Of a DNA stretch of 49,076 bases, positions 39,602 through 48,674 are shown in pieces. The first letter of the stretch is position 1. Each line of letters begins with the position of its first letter. A program made the position numbers and the translations under genes. The stretch spans positions 1 through 49,076 of the forward strand of contig JAUXAP010000005.1 of the NCBI GenBank assembly GCA_030619865.1, in the 5' to 3' direction. The DNA is from Dehalococcoidia bacterium. GTDB taxonomy: Bacteria; Chloroflexota; Dehalococcoidia; Dehalococcoidales; JAUXAP01. The notes beneath the pieces were generated by a model, which did no database searches, had not been told where the DNA came from, and saw nothing but the letters and a program-made list of their open reading frames with translations.

Positions 39602-40477
39602 CTAAAGTCCCAGAAGCTTTCTGGGGTTAGTCTTAATGAGCCGCTCCACATCCTTCTCTGGCATGCCCTTCTCATAAAGGCACTGGGCATAGATACGCAA
39701 GCCCTCATTGGGCATCGGGTTATGACGCTGACCACCATCGCTACTAATGACGCAATTATTTACCCCTAGAGCCTCGATGGTCTCCTTTACTCTGTCTATT
39801 GTGGTGTAAGCCCACATGGGTGAGACAGTGCAATAGACGAACTCGGGCATAGCGCCCAAAGAGAACATTTCTTTAAGGAAGTCTAGATCTTCCGCGCCCA
39901 CTGGGACACAGAAAAAGGGATGGGTAATCAGTATCTTTTTAACTCCCCGCTTGCGGGCTTCAGTCACGAGGAGGCGGATTTCGGGCACAGAAAGGTGAGC
40001 GGTACCCAGGATAGTATTATACTGGGCAATGAGTTCCAGTACCTCAATAGCTTCAGGAATAAGTTTGCCATTCTTAAGTACAGTAATACCTGCCTTGGTC
40101 TTTTTGCTTCCGCTTACCTGCACATCATAGACACCGGTGGAACCGTGCACTTCGGCATGGTGCGCCGAGTCAATAGTAGGCATCCAAACCTCCTTGGCTC
40201 CAATCCGCAGCGCCGCTTCCACTGCTGAGGGATTGATGCCTCCCACATAAGAATTTAGCACAATACCGCCGAAAATCTTGAGCTCCGGAAACTCGCTCTG
40301 CAAGAGATAAGCACGGCTGGCTGTGCTCTCATGGTGACATTTGAACATGATGGCGGCTATACCTGCCTCAGCTGCAGACTGAGCAATGGTTCGGTCATCC
40401 CCAATACGGGGGAAGAGGCAGGGGTGGGTGTGGATGTGAAGGTCAATGGCACCATGTATATCTATCAAACTAGGCAT
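39602..40477 (-). CDS. DUF6282-like amidohydrolase-fold protein
   Basis: 291 residues. The N terminus AIDLHIHTHPCLFPRIGDD carries the metal-binding HxH, then KCHHESTASRAY, ILGTAHLS, ILITHPFF and VISSDGGQ give further His and Asp ligands typical of amidohydrolase/PHP-like TIM barrels. It matches the DUF6282 pattern. It probably hydrolyses an amide, imide or lactone, but this is family-level inference. SD AAAGGAG. It lies between the flavoprotein and the racemase in the operon. Confidence 0.82.
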   Translation of the reverse strand: MPSLIDIHGAIDLHIHTHPCLFPRIGDDRTIAQSAAEAGIAAIMFKCHHESTASRAYLLQSEFPELKIFGGIVLNSYVGGINPSAVEAALRIGAKEVWMPTIDSAHHAEVHGSTGVYDVQVSGSKKTKAGITVLKNGKLIPEAIEVLELIAQYNTILGTAHLSVPEIRLLVTEARKRGVKKILITHPFFCVPVGAEDLDFLKEMFSLGAMPEFVYCTVSPMWAYTTIDRVKETIEALGVNNCVISSDGGQRHNPMPNEGLRIYAQCLYEKGMPEKDVERLIKTNPRKLLGL

Positions 40478-40498
40478 ATCTTACTCCTTTCTTATTCC

Positions 40499-41662
40499 TT
40501 ATTTTAGGGAGAGGGCTTGGCGTGGGCACGTCTCCACGCAGAGGCCACAGCCATCACAGTTTTCCGGTCTGGTATTAAGATGTCCTTGCCTATCGGTGTA
40601 GAGGGCATCGTAGAAGCAGACCTTAAGACATAGACCACAGTCGTCACACTTTTCCTGTTCTAAAATCACATGCTTCGGAGGGCAGGCTGCATATTCTTGG
40701 ATAGTGGTGATATGGGGAAGGGTGATGCCCCGAAAGTCCTCAATAGAATTATACCCTTTGCGCTCCATAAACTGGCTAAGTCCGCTTACTAACTTGTCCA
40801 GGACTTCATAGCCATCCCACATGACAGCAGTAACGGTTTGTACCGTAGTCGCTCCCAGCATGATGTATTCCACTATGTCCTCCCAACTGCGCACTCCACC
40901 TACGGCCGAAATAGGAATGTCTACCGCCCGGGCTACCTCGGAAACGAAGCGCTGGATGATAGGCTTAATAGCTGGACCGGTATAGCCACCATAGGCTGGA
41001 AGGTAAGGTTTCCCCGTTTCTATATCTACCCCGGCCAGGGACTTTACCGAGTTGGATATAGTGAGAAAGTCAGCTCCGGCATCTTTAGCCGCCTGGGCGA
41101 TGGGTACCATGTCGGAGACATTGGGAGTCATCTTCACTCCCACTGGCAGACTGGTTGCCTCCTTTACTGCCCTGGTCTGAGTAACCACTATTTCGATATT
41201 TTGCTCTACCATATTTTGACCCACATGGGCATCAGACACAGGGCAGGAGACATTGAGTTCAAACATATCAACAAGGCCAGTGGCTTCCACTCTCTTGGCA
41301 AGTGCTACAGTCTCTTCTGGGGCACCCTCGGCTACGATGCTGGCAATTACTTTGGCTCCTCCCTCAGCGGCGATGGCTAGCTCTCGGTCGAGCCATTCTT
41401 CGAGGGGCATGGTGGAATAGAGCTCTGTATTTACCATGCCGAAAGGGCGCCTTCTGCCGTGGCGGACGAAATGCAGGCGTCCGCAGCGAGGATGCTGGCT
41501 CAAGAGAGCTGGCGTGGTGATGGTCTTGGGAATTATAGCCCCCGCTCCAGCCAGCCCTCCCTTTTTTGAAGCTTCACCATCCCGGCTGGGGGTCGCTGAC
41601 CCCAAAATAATGGGGTTACGTAACTTTACTCCGGCAAAGCTTACCTCTAGTCTGTCAGTCAT
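40499..41662 (-). CDS. Dihydroorotate/dihydropyrimidine dehydrogenase-like flavoprotein with two 4Fe-4S motifs
   Basis: 387 residues. FMN-binding TIM barrel of the DHOD/PreA family (VKLRNPIILGSATPS, MFELNVSCPVSDAH with the active-site Cys, VGVKMTPNVSDM, ISAVGGVRSWEDIVEYIMLGA), followed by two ferredoxin-type clusters CDDCGLCLKVC and CDGCGLCVETC at about residues 337-380. This is the PreA architecture, but the partner PreT is absent here, so the electron donor is unknown. The middle enzyme of the operon; it may reduce or oxidise a ring C=C bond. Confidence 0.87.
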   Translation of the reverse strand: MTDRLEVSFAGVKLRNPIILGSATPSRDGEASKKGGLAGAGAIIPKTITTPALLSQHPRCGRLHFVRHGRRRPFGMVNTELYSTMPLEEWLDRELAIAAEGGAKVIASIVAEGAPEETVALAKRVEATGLVDMFELNVSCPVSDAHVGQNMVEQNIEIVVTQTRAVKEATSLPVGVKMTPNVSDMVPIAQAAKDAGADFLTISNSVKSLAGVDIETGKPYLPAYGGYTGPAIKPIIQRFVSEVARAVDIPISAVGGVRSWEDIVEYIMLGATTVQTVTAVMWDGYEVLDKLVSGLSQFMERKGYNSIEDFRGITLPHITTIQEYAACPPKHVILEQEKCDDCGLCLKVCFYDALYTDRQGHLNTRPENCDGCGLCVETCPRQALSLK

Positions 41663-41683
41663 ATTTCCTTCTTGGTGCCAAAG

Positions 41684-42769
41684 TCACACTGCATATTTGG
41701 CAATAACCTTTCTGTCCAGTTCAATCCCGAGCCCTGGTCTTTGAGGCGCGTTAATGTAGCCATCCTTCACCTCAAAACGGGAACCAGCTACCTCGTTAAT
41801 ATGTGTGTTCAATTTGGGAAGGGTCTCAGCGATCAAGGCATTAGGCACCGAGGCAAGTAGATGCACTGAGATGTGTGGTATGCCATGCGGTGCGAAATAT
41901 ATATGATGAGCGTCTGCCATCCCGGCGATTTTCCTGGATTCAGTAAACCCACCAGCTATCCCCACATCGGACTGGATTATATCCACAGCCCTGCTCTCTA
42001 TTAGTTCCCTGCATCCCCAACGGGTAAACTCATTCTCGCCGGAGGCAATTGGCACCCAGGTTGCCGCACGCAATTCCTGGTGCCCCCTGATATCGTCCGG
42101 CTGCACCGGCTCTTCGAACCAGAATGGATTAAATTGTTCCATACTCTTGATAAAATGCCTAGCTTCAGATGAGGTAAAACCGTTGTTAGCATCCAGCATA
42201 AGGTCTATATCATCTCCAATTGCCTCTCTCACCGCTTTTACCCGCTCTATGTCTTCTTTCAGACTGACCCTGCCGATTTTCATCTTAACTGCTGGATATC
42301 CCATACTAACGAAGCCGCACATCTCGTCTACTAGCTCTTTAACCCCCTCACCCTCCACATAGTAGCCACCACTGGCATAGGCTCGAATCTTGTCGCGGAA
42401 TCCCCCGAGGATTTTCCAGACCGGCTTTTCAACTGCTTTGCCTATGATGTCCCATACGGCGATGTCGATGGCACTAATAGCGCGGAAGAGGTCGCCTTTG
42501 GCTACAGGCTTTCGCCATGACCGGTACATCTTATGCCATATCCTCTCTACATCAAAGGGGTCTTCACCGCAGATAACATCCTTGAGGGGACCCTCGGCAT
42601 GCATAGCACTGGCTCGACCGCTAGCAATGCTCACGCCCGTTATGCCTTCGTTGGTGGAGACCTCCACTACAGATACAATTCGCGAAGTGTAGGTCAATAT
42701 GGCATTAGATATTGCTTTGGGTCTGTTACCGAAATCTAAAATTGTCGTTTTTACGTTGGTGATTTTCAT
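41684..42769 (-). CDS. Enolase-superfamily enzyme, mandelate racemase subgroup (KxK)
   Basis: 361 residues. MLE/MR N-terminal cap, then the barrel with K162-M-K164, metal ligands D193 (LMLDANNGF), E219 (FEEP) and E245 (SGENEF), and the general base pair D268 and H295 (FAPHG). All mandelate racemase subgroup catalytic residues are in place, so it should abstract an alpha proton from a carboxylate as a racemase or dehydratase. First gene of the four-gene operon, SD AAAGGAG. Only about 30% like the KxH trio downstream by eye. Confidence 0.9.
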   Translation of the reverse strand: MKITNVKTTILDFGNRPKAISNAILTYTSRIVSVVEVSTNEGITGVSIASGRASAMHAEGPLKDVICGEDPFDVERIWHKMYRSWRKPVAKGDLFRAISAIDIAVWDIIGKAVEKPVWKILGGFRDKIRAYASGGYYVEGEGVKELVDEMCGFVSMGYPAVKMKIGRVSLKEDIERVKAVREAIGDDIDLMLDANNGFTSSEARHFIKSMEQFNPFWFEEPVQPDDIRGHQELRAATWVPIASGENEFTRWGCRELIESRAVDIIQSDVGIAGGFTESRKIAGMADAHHIYFAPHGIPHISVHLLASVPNALIAETLPKLNTHINEVAGSRFEVKDGYINAPQRPGLGIELDRKVIAKYAV

Positions 42770-42870
42770 CTTCTCTCCTTTACTTGTAAGAAAGTTTGGT
42801 TAGCACATCAAAGAACTGACATTTCTTCATGTAACCTCGCTAGCTCATAGTATATCACCCCTGAAGTCGT

Positions 42871-43287
42871 TTATTCCCCCATAATCTGCACTATAATTTG
42901 TCTTGACCGGGGTCGGTTGTCAAAATCCACCAAGACTATCTGCTGCCAGGTACCCAGAGTCAGCTTCTTGTCATTGAAAGGAACTACTAAAGAGACACCC
43001 AGGAGTGAGGCACGGACGTGAGAGTATCCATTGCCATCACCCCAGCGGCGGTCATGGTCATAGGTAATATTCTGAGGAATATTACGCTCCCACATACCCT
43101 GGAAGTCAGAGAGTAAACCGGACTCAAATTCGATAGTAGTTATCCCGGCCGTTGAGCCGGCGACAAACAAGGTAGCCGTTCCACTATTTATATCTGCCGC
43201 AGCCACCTGTTGTTCTACCTGGGGTGTAATGTCAGTAATATCACACTGTCCTTTAGTTTGAAGGCTGATTTTCTTAGTGACTACCAT
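42871..43287 (-). CDS. yjbQ: YjbQ family protein (UPF0047)
   Basis: 138 residues with [61 protein letters not shown] and [20 protein letters not shown], the UPF0047 signatures. Some members have weak thiamine-phosphate synthase activity, but the true role is unsettled. SD AGGAGG. It is followed after about 100 bases by the enolase operon. Confidence 0.92.
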   Translation of the reverse strand: [138 protein letters not shown]

Positions 43288-43314
43288 AGCAAACCTCCTA
43301 ATTGTGCTGCATAT

Positions 43315-43343
43315 ATTATAAGGAACGGTGACCAGAATTAAAA
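43315..43343 (-). promoter_or_regulatory. Predicted promoter for yjbQ
   Basis: Minus strand TTTTAA (43343-43338), 17-base spacer, TATAAT (43320-43315), 28 bases upstream of the yjbQ ATG. Confidence 0.4.
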
Positions 43344-43443
43344 ATGTGGAGATTAACAGTGCAATTGAGTTAAAATGATATTAAGATGTTAATAAGCTCA
43401 ATCAACAAGGAATTGGCTGATTTTTTAAAAAGGAGGTTGAACA

Positions 43444-44610
43444 ATGAACCCAGCCGTGGAATCTCTGAAAAAGCGGGGTGCCATTTATGAGAGGCTAGGA
43501 GTTAAACCAATTATTAATGCGGTGGGTACGTGGACAGACTACAGCGGCTCGACTATGGAGCCTGAAGTGGTACAGGCTATGGTAGAGGCCAGCCGTGTGA
43601 TGGTCAGGATGCGGGACCTTAACGAACGCGCAGGAGAGCTAATAGCGAAATATACGCACGCTGAGGCAGGCTTGGTTACTGCCGGTGCAACAGACGCGAT
43701 GTTACTCCAGGCGGCGGCGTGCATAGCTGGGAAAGACTTGGCAAAGATTAAGCAGCTTCCCGACACCGAAGGCATGAAGAACGAAATAATCATCAATTGG
43801 AACCATAACGTTTCTTTTGAGCGTGCTTGGCGTGCGGCAGGTGCTAAGCTAGTCTGGGTCGGCTCGAGTGCCAGTGGTGCCCGCAATGAAAAAAGCTGGC
43901 AAGTCGAGGCAGCGATAAACGATAGAAGTGCAGCTCTAGCGTTTATCGCCACCAGGGCATGTCCCGATTCGTTTGAGTGGCTAGACGAAATGGTGAAGAT
44001 AGCACGGCGCCATGGTCTACCGATGATAGTGGACGCGGCGGCAATGCTGCCACCGGTGGAGAATCTCTGGAGATTTATCGACCATGGGGCTGACATGGTA
44101 GCCTTCAGTGGTGGAAAAGCAATAAGGGGTCCTCAATCTACAGGGATTTTGTGTGGTCGGCGAGACCTGATAGAAGCGGCGGCTCTCAATCATAGTCCCA
44201 ATTCTATAGCAATCGGTCGAACGGCGAAGGTATGTAAGGAGGAGATTGCTGGTTTGATGGTGGCACTCGAGCGTTATATAAAGCGTGACCATATAGCAGA
44301 CCAGCGTAGGTGGCGTGAACGGTGCAACACGATAGCGACTGTGATAATGGACATCCGTGGAGTCAAGACAGCGATACTACAGGATGATTGGACTCGCCCC
44401 GTTCCGGAGCTAGGTATCCACCTCACTAGTGACTGGGCAGGACCGTCTCCGGACGAGATTGTCGATATCATGGCCAAAGGCGACCCTCCAATTTGCATCA
44501 GGAAGAGTCGGTGGTGGGGAGAACAATTGTTTATTAACCCGCATGGACTTGCGGAGGGCGAAGCTGAATTAGTGGGGCAGCGGCTATGCGCTGCCATGAT
44601 GGGGAAATAA
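43444..44610 (+). CDS. SelA/DgaE-like PLP-dependent enzyme
   Basis: 388 residues of the SelA-like fold-type I PLP family. YERLGVKPIINAVGTWTDYSGSTMEPEVVQAM opens as in DgaE/SelA-like proteins; PLP lysine in VAFSGGKAIRGPQSTGILCGR; Asp in PMIVDAAAMLPP. True SelA is longer and sits with selB/selD, absent here. D-glucosaminate-6-phosphate ammonia-lyase-like or another beta-elimination is more likely. Strong SD AAAGGAGG. The only plus-strand gene in this accessory region. Confidence 0.85.
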   Translation: MNPAVESLKKRGAIYERLGVKPIINAVGTWTDYSGSTMEPEVVQAMVEASRVMVRMRDLNERAGELIAKYTHAEAGLVTAGATDAMLLQAAACIAGKDLAKIKQLPDTEGMKNEIIINWNHNVSFERAWRAAGAKLVWVGSSASGARNEKSWQVEAAINDRSAALAFIATRACPDSFEWLDEMVKIARRHGLPMIVDAAAMLPPVENLWRFIDHGADMVAFSGGKAIRGPQSTGILCGRRDLIEAAALNHSPNSIAIGRTAKVCKEEIAGLMVALERYIKRDHIADQRRWRERCNTIATVIMDIRGVKTAILQDDWTRPVPELGIHLTSDWAGPSPDEIVDIMAKGDPPICIRKSRWWGEQLFINPHGLAEGEAELVGQRLCAAMMGK

Positions 44611-44670
44611 CGCGATAGAAGAAACTGAGCAGTATGCCCGATTACCCCTAAGGCTCCAATCATGAGAGGA

Positions 44671-44702
44671 AGCAGCCACAATTAAGCTGATATGTGGCTG
44701 CT
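44671..44702. terminator. Bidirectional terminator-like hairpin
   Basis: AGCAGCCACA (44671-44680), 12-base loop, TGTGGCTGCT (44693-44702): a perfect 10-bp stem between two convergent genes. No strong T-tract, so termination is inferred from position. Confidence 0.6.
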
Positions 44703-44751
44703 CATTTAGCATCCTGGTTTCTCTTGGCAAGACCGGCTATCTTGAGTGCAT

Positions 44752-45156
44752 TTATTTTGGCTTTACTTCTTGTAGTTGAATCCATCTACGCCCATCGGCA
44801 TCGGAAATTCGGCCAAGTGTCCTGCCACTTTTGGGATTGTAATCTGGGGTAGATACGTATGTTACGCCCTTTTTTCTCAGCTCTTCACTCTCTTTGTGTA
44901 CATCTTCCACCTCAAAGGCGACATGACAGAGATATGGCCATCCCTTCACCGGTGCCTCTACTTCTTTCAGTTTATCGCTTACTTTGACAAAGTCAAAGAG
45001 CAAATCACCAGCGGGCGACATTAGCCCGACTGATGGTCGCCCTGGACGCTCGGCAAGGAGCTGAGGCTTAAATCCCAGTTTTTCGGTAAAGTATTTAACT
45101 GTTCCTTCTAAGTCGTCAACAGCAAAATGTAAGTGATTAACTTTTCCCAGAGCCAT
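44752..45156 (-). CDS. VOC/glyoxalase-fold protein (copy 1)
   Basis: Start set to ATG 45156 (MALGKVNHLHFAVDD), behind GGAGGTGT; 134 residues. Two beta-alpha-beta-beta-beta modules with metal-ligand positions NHLHF, CHVAFEV and WIQLQEVKP. Enzymes of this fold handle metal-bound small substrates (glyoxalase, epimerase, dioxygenase). Paralogue of the protein at 48675-49073. Last gene of the KxH enolase operon. Confidence 0.88.
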   Translation of the reverse strand: MALGKVNHLHFAVDDLEGTVKYFTEKLGFKPQLLAERPGRPSVGLMSPAGDLLFDFVKVSDKLKEVEAPVKGWPYLCHVAFEVEDVHKESEELRKKGVTYVSTPDYNPKSGRTLGRISDADGRRWIQLQEVKPK

Positions 45157-45205
45157 ATTACACCTCCAATATAATATTATGTGATAGTAGAAGTTCAATT
45201 CTTCT

Positions 45206-45247
45206 CTAACTTCGGGTTATGAACCCTTGGGCCATATTACACCTCCA
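45206..45247 (-). pseudogene. Remnant of a third VOC gene start
   Basis: GCCATATTACACCTCCA, the SD-plus-start segment of VOC copy 1 (45152-45168), recurs exactly at 45231-45247. On the minus strand this gives GGAGGTGTAAT-ATG-GCC, then only MAQGFITRS and a stop. A 9-codon residue of a lost or recombined gene is the simplest reading. Confidence 0.55.
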
Positions 45248-45258
45248 TCAAGCCTGCC

Positions 45259-46332
45259 TTAGTAACTCGCTATTGGCTTACCCAATGATTCCCAATCAAT
45301 CTCAACCCCAAGTCCAGGCTTTTGCGGCGCATGAATATAGCCTTCATTGTCGAGGACGGGGTATTCCTTGAGACCATATCTGAATTCGGGCCAGAACATT
45401 TCGTAAAATTCACAGTTTTTCGCCGCACACTCAACATGTAGATTCGGGAAGCCCCCTAGGTGAAGCTCACACTTCATCCCAAAGGCATCACACATGTCAG
45501 CAATCTTCTTACAGGGAGTAATGCCACCACTAATCCGAGTATCACAGCGAATTATATCACATGCCCCACGAAGCAGGTACTCAGGAATCATGCTCATTGG
45601 AGCCGACTCAGTAGCACAGATGGGAACATTGAGCTTTTCTCTGAGTTTAACTAAACCCTCAATATCATAATCCCAAATCGGCTCTTCATACCAGTAAAAA
45701 TTAAGTTTTTCTACTTCTTTACCCATTCTGAGTGCCTGTTCGCGGCTGTAATAGTGGCGGCCATCAAACATCAGTATCATATCATCACCAACCGCTTTTC
45801 TGACCGCCCGACAAACTTCAATGGCAATCGCTGGACGGACATGTATCTTATAACCAGCAATGCCTCGTCTTTGGCAGTCAAGGGCTTCATCTACATAGTC
45901 CTGAACAGTAGGCAGCCAATAGGAAGTGGCATATATCTTTATCTTATCCCGGTAGGCACCCAAAAGTTTATAAATCGGTTGTCCCAGCTCCTTGCCCGCA
46001 ATATCCCACAATGCGACATCTACAGCCGACAAAGCTCCTACAGGAACTTGCAAGCCCCATAATCTTTGCCAAATCCACTCCCTATCAAACGGGTCTCTGC
46101 CGATTATCTCTTCTTTAACTCTGTCGATATCGCGTTCAGCGACGGCTCTAGGATAACCCCAAGCAACAGCGCCTCCAAAATCGTAGCCCTCTATTCCATC
46201 ATCGGTAATAATCCTCATTATGGGGAAGAGTGGTTTACCAGTGGGGCGTGTAACAAATTCTCGCCATCCTTTGGGAGGTTCAAAGGGCTCCTTTTGGAGA
46301 TACACCTCATACCTAACATCTTTGATTTCCAT
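45259..46332 (-). CDS. Enolase-superfamily enzyme with KxH motif (paralogue 1)
   Basis: 357 residues. K162-I-H164 stands where the mandelate racemase subgroup has KxK. Metal ligands D190 (LMFDGRH), E216 (YEEP), E242 (ATES); D264 and H291 (CELHLGG) form the other base. So one face has His in place of the second Lys. Probably acts on a sugar acid or hydroxy acid, unassigned. SD AGAGGGAA. Shares PTGKPLFPIMRIITDDGIEGY and the C-terminal QKPGLGVEIDWESLGKPIASY with its neighbours. Confidence 0.9.
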   Translation of the reverse strand: MEIKDVRYEVYLQKEPFEPPKGWREFVTRPTGKPLFPIMRIITDDGIEGYDFGGAVAWGYPRAVAERDIDRVKEEIIGRDPFDREWIWQRLWGLQVPVGALSAVDVALWDIAGKELGQPIYKLLGAYRDKIKIYATSYWLPTVQDYVDEALDCQRRGIAGYKIHVRPAIAIEVCRAVRKAVGDDMILMFDGRHYYSREQALRMGKEVEKLNFYWYEEPIWDYDIEGLVKLREKLNVPICATESAPMSMIPEYLLRGACDIIRCDTRISGGITPCKKIADMCDAFGMKCELHLGGFPNLHVECAAKNCEFYEMFWPEFRYGLKEYPVLDNEGYIHAPQKPGLGVEIDWESLGKPIASY

Positions 46333-46375
46333 AGTTATTCCCTCTTAACAGTTGATTTTTGGTGCATAGCCTCTC

Positions 46376-47476
46376 TTAGTAACTCGCTATCGGCTTACCC
46401 AGTGATTCCCAGTCAATCTCGACACCCAGCCCCGGTTTTTGCGGAACGTGAAGATAACCTTCATCATCGAGGACAGGGTATTCTTTGAGGCCATAATTTC
46501 TGACTTCCGGCCAGAACATCTCATGAAATGTGCAGTTTCTAATGGCACACTCAACGTGGAGATTTGGAATCTGACCGGCAAGATGAATCTCACACAGCAC
46601 ACCAAAAGCATCACACATATCGGCAATCTTTTTACAGGGGGTAATGCCCCCACTAATCAAACTATCACAACGCACCATATCACACGCCCCGCGAAGTAGA
46701 TATTCAGGAATACTAAACATACCGCCAGCAACACACTCAGTAGCGCAGATTGGTACAGTCAATTTCTCTCTGAGCCTGACCAAACCCTCAATATCATCAT
46801 CAGACAGTGGTTGCTCAAACCAGTAGAAGTTAAGTTCTTCCAGTACTCTGCCTACTCGAAGTGCCTGTTCACGACTGTTACCAGTGCCGCCATCAAGCAT
46901 TAATGTCATATCATCCCCCACTGCCTTACGCACGGCACGACAAGCGTCAATAGCAATATCTGAATCAACGTGCAGCTTATAGGCAGTAATGCCCTGTTCT
47001 TTACAGGAGAGGGCTTCCTCAGCATAATCTCCAGGAGTAGGCAGGCGATAAGAACTGGCATATATCCTTATTTTGTCACGATATCCGCCCAGAAGCTTAT
47101 AAATTGGCAACCCCAGTGCCTTGCCGGCAATATCCCACAAAGCGATGTCCACTGCCGCCAAATCACCTAAAGTCTCTCTCCCATATTCACCGTAGATGCG
47201 ACCCCAAGCATGCAATGTGGCGAATTCCTGCCAAATCCATTCTCTATTAAACGGATCCACGCCGATTATAATTCGCTTGATTTTATCGATTACCGGCTTA
47301 GGGATTACTTTGTAACTTAAAGAGTAACCTTCTATACCCTCATCAGTAATAATTTTTAATATCGGGAAAGGCATTTTACCTTTGGTAACACCCCAGTGTT
47401 TCCCTAGTATCCTGGGAGGTGGAGGTATAGGTGAATCTCGAAGGTATTCTTCATACTTGATGTCTTTAATCTTCAT
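46376..47476 (-). CDS. Enolase-superfamily enzyme with KxH motif (paralogue 2)
   Basis: 366 residues. K167-L-H169, metal ligands D195, E221 (FEQP), E247, with D271 and H298 (CEIHLAG) as the opposite base pair. Differs from paralogue 1 most in the N-terminal cap loop (PPPRILGKHWGVTKGKMPFP against KGWREFVTRPTGKPLFP), the region that sets substrate specificity in this superfamily. Same C-terminal ending as paralogue 1 (GKPIASY). SD AGGAG. 43-base gap to the next gene. Confidence 0.9.
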   Translation of the reverse strand: MKIKDIKYEEYLRDSPIPPPPRILGKHWGVTKGKMPFPILKIITDEGIEGYSLSYKVIPKPVIDKIKRIIIGVDPFNREWIWQEFATLHAWGRIYGEYGRETLGDLAAVDIALWDIAGKALGLPIYKLLGGYRDKIRIYASSYRLPTPGDYAEEALSCKEQGITAYKLHVDSDIAIDACRAVRKAVGDDMTLMLDGGTGNSREQALRVGRVLEELNFYWFEQPLSDDDIEGLVRLREKLTVPICATECVAGGMFSIPEYLLRGACDMVRCDSLISGGITPCKKIADMCDAFGVLCEIHLAGQIPNLHVECAIRNCTFHEMFWPEVRNYGLKEYPVLDDEGYLHVPQKPGLGVEIDWESLGKPIASY

Positions 47477-47515
47477 AGTAACACACTCCTCAGGGATAAT
47501 TATTACTAGACTCTA

Positions 47516-48613
47516 CTAATAGCTGGCTACCGGTTCACCCAGTGACTCAAAATCAATCTCAATGCCTAGTCCCGGCTTTTGCGGAGCATGAATATAGCCT
47601 TCATCGTCAATGACGGGATATTCTTTGAGACCATATCTCTCTTCTGGCCATGACATTTCGTGAAATTCGCAGTTCTTTGCGGCACACTCGACATGGAGGT
47701 TGGATATATTGCAGGCCCACCCGTGGAGTTCACACTGCATACCGAAAGCGTTACATGTGTCGGCAATCTTCTTGCACGGAGTAATGCCACCATGAAACCG
47801 GGTATCACAGCGCACAATATCACATGCCCGGCGAAGCAAGTACTCAGGTATGCTGTACATACCCCTCAGGGGAGTCTCAGTGGAACAGATGGGAACATCG
47901 AGTTTTTCTCTGAGCATAACTAAGCCTTCGATATCATGGTCTTGAACCGGCAGTTCGAACCAATAGAAGTTGAGTTTGTCCAGTTCTTTACCCACCCACA
48001 GTGCCTCTTCACGGTTATAACGGCCAGCAGGGTCAAACATCAGTTTCATATCATCACCAACTGCCTTCCTGACTGCTCGACAGATTTCAATATCCTTCTC
48101 TCCAATTCCCCAATAAGGATGTATTTTGTAGGCGGCAATTCCTTGCTCTTTGCAGGAGACGGCCTCATCTACATATTCTTGGATGGTGAGTTTGCCATAG
48201 GAACTGGCATATATTTTTATTTTATCGCGATATCCGCCCAAAAGCTTATAAATTGGTTGCCCCAGTGCTTTGCCGGCAATGTCCCATAGGGCAATATCTA
48301 CCGCTGACAAAGCTCCTAAAGTAACTGGCGCACCGCCTCTGCCATGTAAATACCATAATCTTTGCCAAATCCATTCCCTGTCGAGAGGGTCTCTGCCCAC
48401 TATCTCTCGTTTGATTACACTAGTGGTTGGTTCAGTGATGTTGCTATAGCCAAAAACCTCAGTGGCAAAGCCCTCTATGCCATCATCGGTAATAATTCTC
48501 ATTAAGGCGAATGGTTTTTTCCCGGTGGGTTCTGGGACGTCTGCTCTATGTACTCTGGGTGCTGAAGGCTGCTCATGGAAATACACTTCATATCTGACAT
48601 CTTTAATCTTCAT
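47516..48613 (-). CDS. Enolase-superfamily enzyme with KxH motif (paralogue 3)
   Basis: Start moved to ATG 48613 (MKIKDVRYEVYF), behind AAAGGGC; the track's start is 10 codons upstream. 365 residues. K163-I-H165, D194, E220 (FELP), E246, D270, H297 (CELHGWA). The loop after the opposite His (GWACNISNLHVECAA) differs from the other two paralogues (LGGFPNLHVECAA, LAGQIPNLHVECA), again suggesting different substrates. First enolase after VOC copy 2. Confidence 0.9.
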   Translation of the reverse strand: MKIKDVRYEVYFHEQPSAPRVHRADVPEPTGKKPFALMRIITDDGIEGFATEVFGYSNITEPTTSVIKREIVGRDPLDREWIWQRLWYLHGRGGAPVTLGALSAVDIALWDIAGKALGQPIYKLLGGYRDKIKIYASSYGKLTIQEYVDEAVSCKEQGIAAYKIHPYWGIGEKDIEICRAVRKAVGDDMKLMFDPAGRYNREEALWVGKELDKLNFYWFELPVQDHDIEGLVMLREKLDVPICSTETPLRGMYSIPEYLLRRACDIVRCDTRFHGGITPCKKIADTCNAFGMQCELHGWACNISNLHVECAAKNCEFHEMSWPEERYGLKEYPVIDDEGYIHAPQKPGLGIEIDFESLGEPVASY

Positions 48614-48674
48614 AGCTGCCCTTTCTAACCGTTGATATAGCATAACGTATGGTTGAAGGTAGTCAAAGAGTCAT

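Noticed and set aside
43539-44096. 185-residue minus-strand ORF
   Set aside because: Antisense to the SelA-like gene, whose own motifs are intact.
43444-44610. Selenocysteine synthase SelA
   Set aside because: Shorter than SelA, and no selB, selD or tRNA-Sec nearby; DgaE-like family fits better.
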